Source: Thraustochytrium sp. TN22 (taxonomy: Eukaryota; Sar; Bigyra; Thraustochytrida; Thraustochytriidae). From it: 64,000 nt of DNA. Both the position numbers and the translations under genes were made by a program. The notes under the pieces are model-generated. The model saw nothing but the letters and a program-made list of their open reading frames with translations. It ran no database searches and had not been told where the DNA came from. Of the stretch, positions 11,184 through 18,758 are shown piece after piece (position 1 is the stretch's first letter; each line of letters opens with the position of its first letter). The DNA is taken from the NCBI GenBank assembly GCA_013306675.1, contig JABLUY010000091.1, positions 62,001 through 126,000 on the forward strand, written 5' to 3'.

Positions 11184-11494
11184 CCAAGACCCACCGCCGG
11201 CGGCCGTCGGAGGACTCCGCGGCGACCGCACAGACCGAGGAAGACGTGGACGAGGACACGGATCAGGCCGCAGGTAGCGACCTCTCGTCCGGGAGCGACG
11301 CGGGCTCACCGCGCGAAGCCCGTTCCGCCTCTGCGGTCCGCGAGCAACGAGGACGCGTGTTGCATGATCCTCTGCACGTGGCCGGTCAACTAATGGCCGG
11401 CTGCGCGCGTCTCGTCCGCCTCGGCCTTCAATTTGGTCTGCTCGGGATCATTTTGGCCTTTGTACTCGGAAGCATCCTCTTGCCCCAGGATTGA
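9767..11494 (+). CDS. Tail-anchored coiled-coil protein of unknown function
   Basis: 575 residues, not recognised. It has four parts: a low-complexity Ala/Ser/Thr/Arg N-terminus (1-105); an acidic stretch (about 205-235, DPAYDYYDEEDEDGEEVDEE); a long heptad-like helical region (about 235-385, rich in Glu, Leu, Arg) containing ENGQNATMERVYEKERIGR; and a Ser/Ala-rich linker with a poly-Ala tract encoded by GCA/GCG repeats near 11120-11190. A single hydrophobic helix (LGLQFGLLGIILAFVLGSIL) lies five residues from the end. That placement is typical of tail-anchored proteins of the ER, mitochondrial outer membrane or Golgi, with the coiled coil in the cytosol. A tether or SNARE-like role is possible, but no SNARE motif is evident. 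The poly-Ala and low-complexity parts could vary in length between strains. Confidence 0.65.
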
Positions 11495-11619
11495 CGCGAG
11501 AGCGCGCCGCATCGTGGTACCGGGTAGCCAACTCAAATTTCTGTCACTGCGTAACCTATGAATCATAAGAAAACCGTGCTCTCTGTTGTGCCGCCTCTCG
11601 AAATCCGCGAATTTTTGCT

Positions 11620-13611
11620 TCAAACCGAGGATGGCACGCCATAGGCGTGGCACGGGTTGTACACATCGCCCGCCATGAGCGCCTCGGCTTCGCTAAAGAC
11701 GAGTTCCCAGCCCCCGGAGCGGAAGCCCGCCGCCACGGTAACGTCGCCACCAAGAGCCGCCGGCTCACGGTGCAGCTTCGTGAGCAGGTCCGTCATGTCG
11801 TTCCAGACAGCCGGTCCGAGGCCGGTGCCTGGGTAGTCGGAGATGGTCGGGTTGCCGTTGGCTTCCAAAAAGTGGACGCGGCGGTCGCGGTCAATCATCC
11901 AATCCAGTCCAAAGAGCATGAAGGCGCCCGGGCGCCGCCGCAGGCGTCCGCGAGCGGCCTGAAAGACAAAGTTCGTCGCCTTGGTGGCGGCCACGCGGAA
12001 CTCCGTGTCCATGAAAGCCTCCGGGAAGCCAGCCTCGCGTGCCAAATACTCTTGCAGCTGGTCAAAGCTCCAAAAGTGGCCCTCCGTGTTATCCTGCACG
12101 CGGTGGTTCGTGATGTGGCTCGCGCGCGAGAAGCTCGTGTCCGAGTAGCTCTTGGACGACCTGCGCACAAACCCGCGGTGGTAAAAGACCAGGTATGGTG
12201 TCGTCGATGCAATCAGGAGGTAGGTGCGTACGTCAAACTTGCGGTTGTCGATCAGCTGCGGGTTCGCGACGTACTCCATCATGATGTAGCCTGCGCTCGG
12301 TTTCTTCTCCTTGTAACACTTCCCGAAGCGCTTCTTCACCTCGTACTTGAGACCCTTGTAGATCTTGATGTTTTTGCCGTGGTACGAGCCTCCCTCCTTG
12401 CCGATCCACAGCTTGTCCCTGTTCTCCTCCGCCGTTGCCACTTCGAAGAAGCGCTCGCACTCCTCCTTCTCCCGCAAATTGTATTGCGGTGGGGAGATGC
12501 CCATTTCCAGGTATTCGCACCCGAACTTCTTCGCGAGAGCCTTCTTGCATCGCAGCTGTGCGCCCTTGGTACCACCGATGCACGAGCTCTTGGAGATTTG
12601 GCTGATCATGCGCCCGGTCGCACCCGGCACCTTGGTGATGGGCTTGGTCACGTAGAGCGCAACCTGCGCACCCGGATCGTGCTTCTGCTTCCACCCGGCG
12701 TGGTCCCACGCGTGAAAGAGGCTCAAGAACTTCGTGCCCATCACCCGGTACGTCTTGCGGAGGCTGCTTGACACCTGCGGGAGCAGCTCGTGCCGTCCGT
12801 TGCCCAGGTCCCGGAACCCGAGCTCCTCCGGCCGAATCTTGCTCAGCTCCAGCGGCACCTCGTCCTCGACCTCGTCTTCGCCCTCCTCGTCGTCCTCCTC
12901 GTCGTCATCGTCTACAAAAGCCTCCTCCTCGTGGCCTTCCACGTCATCCTCCAGGGCCTTCGCTCGCGGCGCCAGTCCCGAGTCCACGGAGTCCCCTTCA
13001 AAGAGCTGGTCGTCCACCTTGAGCCCTGCGCGGACGCCGGCGGCCTCGGCCTCTAGCTCCTGCTCGCTGTCGAAGAGCAGCACGCCCTCATCCTGGCCCT
13101 CTGGCACGCCCTCCAAGTCGTCCATCTCGCCAGCAGCACCATCGCCGCCCTCCCCCTGCGCTGCAAGTGCTGCATGGGCCGCGCCGCGGCCAGGCTGGGC
13201 CCCCGCCGGCGTCTCGCTCGACTCGTCCTCGAAGCGCTTGCGCAGCGACTGGCGGTACCTGCTCACCGCGGCGACCTTGACATGCTCCGCCTCCTCGTCC
13301 TCCCCCAGGCGCGTGTCCTCGATCTGCGCCTCGAGTCTCTTGTTCTCCCTCTCCAGCGCCTCCACCTGGTAGCTGAGCTTGCCCACGAGTGCCTCGAGCC
13401 GCTCGCGCTCCAGCTGCTGCTCCCGGTCGGCCTCCCTCGCGTGCCACGCCGTCGCCGCCGCCGCCGCGGCGGCGTCCGCCTCGCGCGCGCCGCGCCAGTG
13501 CGCCGCCTCCTGCGCGCCGGTCAGGTCCACCAGCCGCATCTCCAGCAGCACCAGCGCCGCCACGCACACCGCCGCCAGCGCCGCCACGTCGCGCAGCCCC
13601 GCGCGCGCCAT
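11620..13611 (-). CDS. Membrane-anchored tubulin-tyrosine-ligase-family (TTL/TTLL) ATP-grasp ligase
   Basis: 663 residues from the ATG at 13611. The N-terminus is a signal-anchor helix (residues about 9-24, VAALAAVCVAALVLLEM). Next come a Glu/Arg-rich coiled coil (about 40-110) and a very acidic linker that includes VDDDDEEDDEEGEDEVEDE. The TTL domain fills roughly 280-650. Diagnostic motifs are LIDNRKFDVRTYLLI, GGSYHGKNIKIY (nucleotide-loop region) and FGLDWMIDRDRRVHFLEANG, which carries the metal-binding acidic residues of ATP-grasp enzymes. Family members add Tyr, Glu or Gly to tubulin or other proteins. A membrane anchor ahead of the domain is unusual: it would place the enzyme in the secretory lumen or tether it to a membrane, depending on topology, so a tubulin substrate cannot be assumed. 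Upstream open frame to 13929 is GC-repeat sequence and was not used. Confidence 0.85.
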   Translation of the reverse strand: MARAGLRDVAALAAVCVAALVLLEMRLVDLTGAQEAAHWRGAREADAAAAAAATAWHAREADREQQLERERLEALVGKLSYQVEALERENKRLEAQIEDTRLGEDEEAEHVKVAAVSRYRQSLRKRFEDESSETPAGAQPGRGAAHAALAAQGEGGDGAAGEMDDLEGVPEGQDEGVLLFDSEQELEAEAAGVRAGLKVDDQLFEGDSVDSGLAPRAKALEDDVEGHEEEAFVDDDDEEDDEEGEDEVEDEVPLELSKIRPEELGFRDLGNGRHELLPQVSSSLRKTYRVMGTKFLSLFHAWDHAGWKQKHDPGAQVALYVTKPITKVPGATGRMISQISKSSCIGGTKGAQLRCKKALAKKFGCEYLEMGISPPQYNLREKEECERFFEVATAEENRDKLWIGKEGGSYHGKNIKIYKGLKYEVKKRFGKCYKEKKPSAGYIMMEYVANPQLIDNRKFDVRTYLLIASTTPYLVFYHRGFVRRSSKSYSDTSFSRASHITNHRVQDNTEGHFWSFDQLQEYLAREAGFPEAFMDTEFRVAATKATNFVFQAARGRLRRRPGAFMLFGLDWMIDRDRRVHFLEANGNPTISDYPGTGLGPAVWNDMTDLLTKLHREPAALGGDVTVAAGFRSGGWELVFSEAEALMAGDVYNPCHAYGVPSSV

Positions 13612-14087
13612 CGCCGCCGCGCCGCGCCGCGCCGCGCCGCGCCGCGCCGCGCCGCGCCGCGCCGCCTCGGAGTCGACGCCGCTCTGCTGCTGCTGCGAGC
13701 CGCCGCCGCCGGGACGCGCGCCCGCCGTCTCTCCTGCTCGTGGGCGGCGGCGACACGGCGCCGCGCAGGGCCGCCGCGTACTCGGAGCTCGAGGCGGGCC
13801 GGCGCGGGCGCGGGGCGACGCAGGACGTCTTCGCGGCGACGCCCCGGTCCTTTTGCGGCTGAAGGTGGACGTCCGCCGTGCGCTCGCTGTACGCACTCGC
13901 GGTGGACCGACCTTGGGGTTAACGTACACGTGCGGGAAGAGGACCCCTCTAGCACGTGCAGAGGACAGCGTGCAGAGCGAAGAGCACGTGCAAGATTGGG
14001 TTGAGGGGAGAGTCAGGGATACAGCAAGGAAAACGACCCGGAGTGCAGAGCAAGCGAGCGTGTTGCCTCCTCAGGCTCGGCTGCATT
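13612..14087. other. GC-repeat promoter region of the TTL-like gene
   Basis: Begins with a (GCCGC)n repeat at about 13614-13664 directly upstream of the TTL-like start. The rest has no supported gene. Confidence 0.5.
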
Positions 14088-15160
14088 TTTACCATGCGGA
14101 GAACGAAAGGAACGAAGACGCATGGTACATGCACTTTTGTAAACTCTTATCATAGAATTGCGCGCAGCCGCCCGACCTCCGCGGCCTGATCCTCCTTGGA
14201 CGCCGCGCGCCACGCGCGCGCCCGAGGTCCAGCAGCTGCACGCGGCCCGTGCGACTCGAGAACGCCAGGTTGCGCAGCGCCACGTCGCCATGGCAACACC
14301 CGGCCTCGGTGCAGCGCCGCCAGCGCGCCATCCGCCACGACCTCAGAGCGCTCCTTCGTGCGACTCAGCGAGACGCCCGCGTCGGTCATGACCAGCAGAA
14401 ACCTGCCCGCGACGTGCCCGGCGAAGACCACCCGGTCCAGCGCGCCGCCCTGCAGCGCGCCGAGCTCCTCGTACGCGGCCATCTCCGCCTCCTGCTCCGC
14501 GCGCGCGTCCTCGACCAGGCGCTTCTCCAGCACCAACGAGACCTCCTCGCTGACGCGGAGTCGCTGCCCCAGGACCGCGCCGGCGTCCTTGAGCACATCG
14601 TAGGCCTCGTCCCAGGGCAGCGGCAGCAGCGCGCCCAGCTGCGGTCCCGTCAGCTTCTCGGTGCCGGCACCGCTGTCCGTCTGCCCGTTGCCGCGCCTGC
14701 TACGCCGCGTCGGCCGCCCCATGCTGGTCGTCGCCATTGAGCTCGTTCAGGAACGCCGCGGCCTGCGCCGCGAGCTCGTCCTGGATATTGCTGCTAGAGC
14801 CTCAGAAGAACTTGCTGCGTCATTTATCCAGCAGGTGTCTGTACATCTCTGACCCTTGTCTCGGGTAGCGCGCTTCGCCCGCGGCCCGCTGCTTCGCTTC
14901 GCTGCATCGAGCACGAAGGCCGCGTGCGCCAGGTGCAGCGCCCCGGAGCCCTCGTCTGTCGCATGGTACCCGCGACTCGCCAGCAGGCGCACGTTCGCGT
15001 CGTCGCGCTTCAGGAACCAGGTCCACTTGGTGTTGAACAGGATGCCAAACTCCGTGCCCAGCACCACCATGGCCCAGCACCACCATGTAGCCGTAGACCT
15101 GCTCCACGGCCCGCGATGAAGCCCGCCATGCTCGCCTGGCAGCGCGAGCAACCAATCCCA
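14088..15160 (-). pseudogene. Broken Crinkler-type locus (nuclease-like segment plus kinase-like segment)
   Basis: Fragments in several minus-strand frames recall the C-terminal part of Crinkler/CR-type effector proteins of stramenopiles, fungi and other protists. An upstream segment has EQVYGYMVVLG and FGILFNTKWTWFLKR, like the restriction-nuclease-like part. A downstream segment has kinase-like traits: AAYEELGALQGG, FAGHVAGRFLLVMTDAG, GCCHGDVALRNLAF (HGD/RN catalytic loop) and VQLLDLGRA (DLG metal motif). The locus appears broken in about three or more places and its C-lobe is very short, so I treat it as a relic. The fragments still look similar to intact relatives, suggesting decay that is not very old. 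The family call is from pattern memory and is moderately sure for the kinase part, less for the upstream part. Confidence 0.5.
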
Positions 15161-15167
15161 GGCGCGT

Positions 15168-16487
15168 TCAGCTAGCGGTCATGCTCGCAGGGCTCGGCGC
15201 GCCCTCCGAGGCTGGAGCAGCTTCGCGGGAGCTGCTCTCACCTTTGGCGTCGGCGAGGCCTCGGGGCTGCTCCGTCGCGGCACGGCGTTTGCGGTGGGAA
15301 AGCGCAATGACGAGGAGCAAGGCGGCCACCACGAGCCCGAGGAAGGAGCAGACCGTGATGAGAGCGATCTCGCGACCGTCGCGGCCTGCATTTGCGGCCG
15401 ACCCGCCCGACGAAGCCTGAGCTGCAAAGGGGGCCGTGGTGGGCTCGACGGTCAGCTCCGTCGCATTCGAGAAATCCACGGTGGTGGGTGAACTTAATGA
15501 GGGCGCCGTGGTGGGCGCGAGCGTGTACGAGACGAGCGGTGTTGGCGCGACGCTCATGGCGCTGGTTGGGGCAGCGCTGGTCACGCTGGTCGGCGTTGGC
15601 GAGGAGGTATCGAGAGTGCCATCGACGTCGGTCGAGCGAGGGGTCGGCGCAGGGGAAGGCAAGGTCGTTGGGGCTGCCGTCGGAGACATGCTCTCCTCGG
15701 CGACGAGGCCGGTAATGGAGATGATCCACGAGCTAAGTTGCGCTACGCTCGTATAGACGCCGATGCTGCCGGTCGAGGTGCACTGCGAACCCCAGGAGGT
15801 GACGCCGACCTGGCGAACGTGGCCGCCAGCATCGACGCCATAGATTGGTCCTCCGCTGTCCCCTACACAGGTGTTGACAAGGACCGTGGCGTTGCCCGCG
15901 CACAGATTTGTCGCAAAGATGCGGCCGGTGTAGGTCGCGTTGCACGAGTCAAGGTTGAGCACCGGGACCTGGGCGAGGCGCAGGTCGCTCACGTAGCTGT
16001 CGGAGCCGTCCTCGTAGGTGCTGCCCCAGCCCGCGATGGAAAGCAAGGTGCCTTCGTCCTCGAGCGAGCCCGCTGCGTCGAGATTGAGCAGGACGGGGTC
16101 CACGGAGGTGATGGGATCGTTAAGTTCCAGCAGGACGAGGTCATCGCGCGAGTTGGAGGCGCGGGCGCCCGCGTAGACATAGCTGGGTGGTGTGTAGGTG
16201 CGCTTGACGGTGGCGATGATCGGGCCGTCCTTGGCCGTGAGGTCTGTGCTATTGAAGACGATGCGCTCCGGGGCAAGGATGCCCTCAAGGCAGTGGCCCG
16301 CAGAAAGCGCGAACCGTGGCGCGACCAGCGTGGCGCCGCAAAAGTGGCCGGTGCCGCCCGCCCACGGGTCCTGCACCGAACCCAGCCACGGTAGAGTGCC
16401 CGTCTCGACGACGTCGCCGCCGATGATGCGCGCCGAGGTCTCCCTTCGTGGTCGCTTGCGCCTCGTTGGCGCACGCTCCCCGCTCAT
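15168..16487 (-). CDS. Membrane-tethered S1 (chymotrypsin-fold) serine protease with Thr/Pro-rich stalk
   Basis: 439 residues. The catalytic domain spans about 20-260, beginning at the activation-type site AR-IIGG, with His65 (LSAGHC), Asp116 (RDDLVLLEL) and Ser211 (CVGDSGGPIYG). The S1-pocket position six residues before the Ser is Asn205, not the Asp of trypsin, so Arg/Lys specificity is doubtful. A stalk of about 110 residues rich in Thr, Ser and Pro (likely O-glycosylated) follows, then one membrane helix (IALITVCSFLGLVVAALLLVIAL) and a short charged cytosolic tail: a type I surface protease. Oddity: the frame's ATG at 16487 gives a basic N-terminus without a signal peptide, which such a protein needs. 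A hydrophobic Ala-rich stretch in another frame just upstream (about 16510-16570) may be the missing signal sequence, joined by an intron or displaced by an indel. Confidence 0.85.
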   Translation of the reverse strand: MSGERAPTRRKRPRRETSARIIGGDVVETGTLPWLGSVQDPWAGGTGHFCGATLVAPRFALSAGHCLEGILAPERIVFNSTDLTAKDGPIIATVKRTYTPPSYVYAGARASNSRDDLVLLELNDPITSVDPVLLNLDAAGSLEDEGTLLSIAGWGSTYEDGSDSYVSDLRLAQVPVLNLDSCNATYTGRIFATNLCAGNATVLVNTCVGDSGGPIYGVDAGGHVRQVGVTSWGSQCTSTGSIGVYTSVAQLSSWIISITGLVAEESMSPTAAPTTLPSPAPTPRSTDVDGTLDTSSPTPTSVTSAAPTSAMSVAPTPLVSYTLAPTTAPSLSSPTTVDFSNATELTVEPTTAPFAAQASSGGSAANAGRDGREIALITVCSFLGLVVAALLLVIALSHRKRRAATEQPRGLADAKGESSSREAAPASEGAPSPASMTAS

Positions 16488-17038
16488 GACCTCCCGGTCG
16501 CCGCACCGGCGCGTCGGTGGCGTTGGCCGCTGCTACGGCTGCTGCCGCCGTCGTCACCAAAGCCGCGCGCCCGCGCGCTGCGCCCGAGAAGCGCGCGCGA
16601 CGCCCGCCAGCCGGCCTGCCGGCCGGCACGCGCGCACGACGAAACCTTCTGTTTTAGCGCCGCGCCCGGCCGAGCGTGGCCAACTGACTGACACCGCGTA
16701 GCGAAGCGTCGGAGTGCGCCCTTTTTGCCGTGGCCACGGCCGTGCCACGACAGAGGCTGTTTGACTCTGTGACTCGCCATGGTCGAAAAAAAAAAAGAGA
16801 AAGCAACTGTGACCCCGGTCCATCCCGCCGGGTTGCCGGGTTGCAGGCTTGCAGACTTGCAGGCTTGCAGCAAGGATTGAGCGCGCAAAAGCTGACAGTG
16901 AGGCCATGAGCCGACTCTGAAGTGCGGCGCTGACGCTGGAGGCAAAGCATTGACGCCATCTCAGCTGCCAGAGCTGTCCATTGTGGCTTTGCGACCTGGA
17001 ACGAGATACGCGCGTGGTCTTGTTTATTGCTGTCTAAG
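16488..17038. other. Spacer with possible missing 5' exon and short repeats
   Basis: About 550 bp. It may contain the signal-peptide exon of the protease. It also holds an A12 run (about 16787-16798) and a GCAGGCTTGCAGACTTGCAG-type repeat at about 16843-16871. Confidence 0.4.
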
Positions 17039-18268
17039 TTATCTCTGAAGAAGCTCCAAGACGGCCTCGCCGTCCTTGGCGTTGTCCTCGAGCTCGGCGC
17101 TGGCAATATCGAGCGGCGTAGAGCCATCCAGCGCCTTGGCGGCCAACAAGCGGCCAAAGAGGCTTTCCTTTTCAGCGCCCTTGTCCTCGCGCTCGCCCTC
17201 GCCCGCCTCGTCGTCCTCTTCCTCCTTACCGCTGTCCTCGCTCGCCGCGGCGTCCTTGGCCTTGGCAAAGTCGACTAGGGCCTTTGCAGGGATCGTGCAG
17301 CCACGAAAGGCGGCCCAGTGCAGCGCAGTCCAGCCGTCGACGTCCTGGAGCAGCGGATCGGCGCCCGCCTCGAGAATCTCCTTGACCAGTGGGCCGACCT
17401 CTTCGTGCGGGTGGCGGCAGAGCGCCATGAGCAGCGAGACACGGTCGCTCTTGCTCTGCTCATTGACAAGACCGCCCTTGACGCAGGTGGCCACGGCGCT
17501 GCGCATGAACTCGATCTGGCGGTCGGTCTTAAAGCCGGCGTGCGCAAGAGTGTCGATGTCCTTGGCGAACTTGGTGGCAATGGCGAGCTTGCCGGCCTGG
17601 ATCCCGTACTGCACCTCGAGCCTGTCCTGCTCGGGCAGCGTGCTGAGCAGCTCATCTTCGGAGCGCTTGTCAGCCGCCGCGTTGAGGACCGCGGGCGCCT
17701 GACGCTGCACCTCGTCCTCCGAGAAGGCGCCCCAAGGGTTGTCTGACTTTGATCGCAAGATGTACTTGTGGAAAAGCTTGGACCGCACGAAGCTGACTGG
17801 GACGGTGACGGACTGCAGGAGAATGGGCTGGTTGAATTTGAGCAGCTTGGGAACGAGGAAGGCAACCATGACGCTCAGCGCGAGGCTCTTTTGCGACTCC
17901 CACAGCTCGTTCTTTTCAAAGTCCTTTTCCGTCACCTGCACGAAGGGGTCCTTCTTCTTCTCCTCGGGCGTCGACGAGTACTGCTCGGGACGCACCCAGA
18001 GGAGCTTCGACGCGCTCGACTCCTCGTCGATGCACACCTTCAGGTAGACGAGGCCACCGGCCACGATGAGCGCCTCCGTCGCCACAATGATCTGGCCAAG
18101 CATGACCAGTTCCGGCGTCCACTCCAGCTGCATATATGCGGCCAGCAGCACCACCGGCACGGCGAAGAGCGGCGAGGGCACCTTGGCCAGCCAGTCCTCC
18201 TCGCCGGCGGCGTCGGCCGGCGGCGGCGGCGGCGACGCCGTGGTGGCGGCAGCGTTGGCCGCGGCCAT
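17039..18268 (-). CDS. Pho88/SND3-like ER membrane domain fused to ankyrin repeats
   Basis: 409 residues from the ATG at 18268. Residues about 30-175 match the Pho88/SND3 pattern: a hydrophobic N-terminal pair (PSPLFAVPVVLLAAYMQLEW and MLGQIIVATEALIVAGGLVY), a polar loop with VQVTEKDFEKNELWESQ, then a third hydrophobic stretch and FNQPILLQSVTVPVSFVRS, which parallels the yeast Pho88 segment with 'NPLFMQSI'. After a helical linker, residues about 270-405 carry ankyrin repeats (DVDGWTALHWAAFRGC; ALDGSTPLDIASAEL), interrupted by an acidic Glu/Asp insert. Pho88/SND3 in yeast is about 190 residues and acts in SRP-independent targeting of membrane proteins to the ER; it has no ankyrin part. The fusion suggests a cytosolic ankyrin module binding clients or ribosome-associated factors, which is inference. 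The open frame upstream to 18685 looks non-coding. Confidence 0.68.
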   Translation of the reverse strand: MAAANAAATTASPPPPPADAAGEEDWLAKVPSPLFAVPVVLLAAYMQLEWTPELVMLGQIIVATEALIVAGGLVYLKVCIDEESSASKLLWVRPEQYSSTPEEKKKDPFVQVTEKDFEKNELWESQKSLALSVMVAFLVPKLLKFNQPILLQSVTVPVSFVRSKLFHKYILRSKSDNPWGAFSEDEVQRQAPAVLNAAADKRSEDELLSTLPEQDRLEVQYGIQAGKLAIATKFAKDIDTLAHAGFKTDRQIEFMRSAVATCVKGGLVNEQSKSDRVSLLMALCRHPHEEVGPLVKEILEAGADPLLQDVDGWTALHWAAFRGCTIPAKALVDFAKAKDAAASEDSGKEEEDDEAGEGEREDKGAEKESLFGRLLAAKALDGSTPLDIASAELEDNAKDGEAVLELLQR

Positions 18269-18758
18269 GGCGCCTCGGGTTCTGCGCTTCCTCGGCGCCC
18301 CGCGCCGGCCGTGCGGTGCAGAGGCCGCCGCGTCCAACGCGCGAGCGCCTTGGCACGGGCTGGGCAGGCTCTGCGCGCGGCCGCCCTCGCCCTCGCCCTC
18401 GCCCCTGGCCCTCGCCCGGCCCTGAAGCGGCCTGCGCGAGAAGCTGCTTGAGGAGAAGCGGAAATGCCTCGACCGGCGCATCGACCACTGCACATGAATG
18501 GAGTTGGCAGAAGGCGCAGGCGAGAAGATGCGATCGCACCTCCATCTCTCGTGGTCAAGCCAGTGACGACTGTGGCATCTGGCTGGTGCCAGTGGAGCGA
18601 CCCGAATGCCAAAGGACCTGGAGAATGCGGAGGCGGCGAAGGCAAGGTGGGCGGGCACCGCGGCACTGACAGTGAAACCTTTCAATCATGGTGCAAGGTC
18701 TCTAACTAAGACGCTTGCAAGCGAGCTAGCTAGCTAGAGAGAGAGAGGCTGCTTACGG
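18269..18758. other. Spacer with CTAG/GA repeat
   Basis: Contains GAGCTAGCTAGCTAGAGAGA at about 18722-18741. No gene is supported. Confidence 0.5.
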
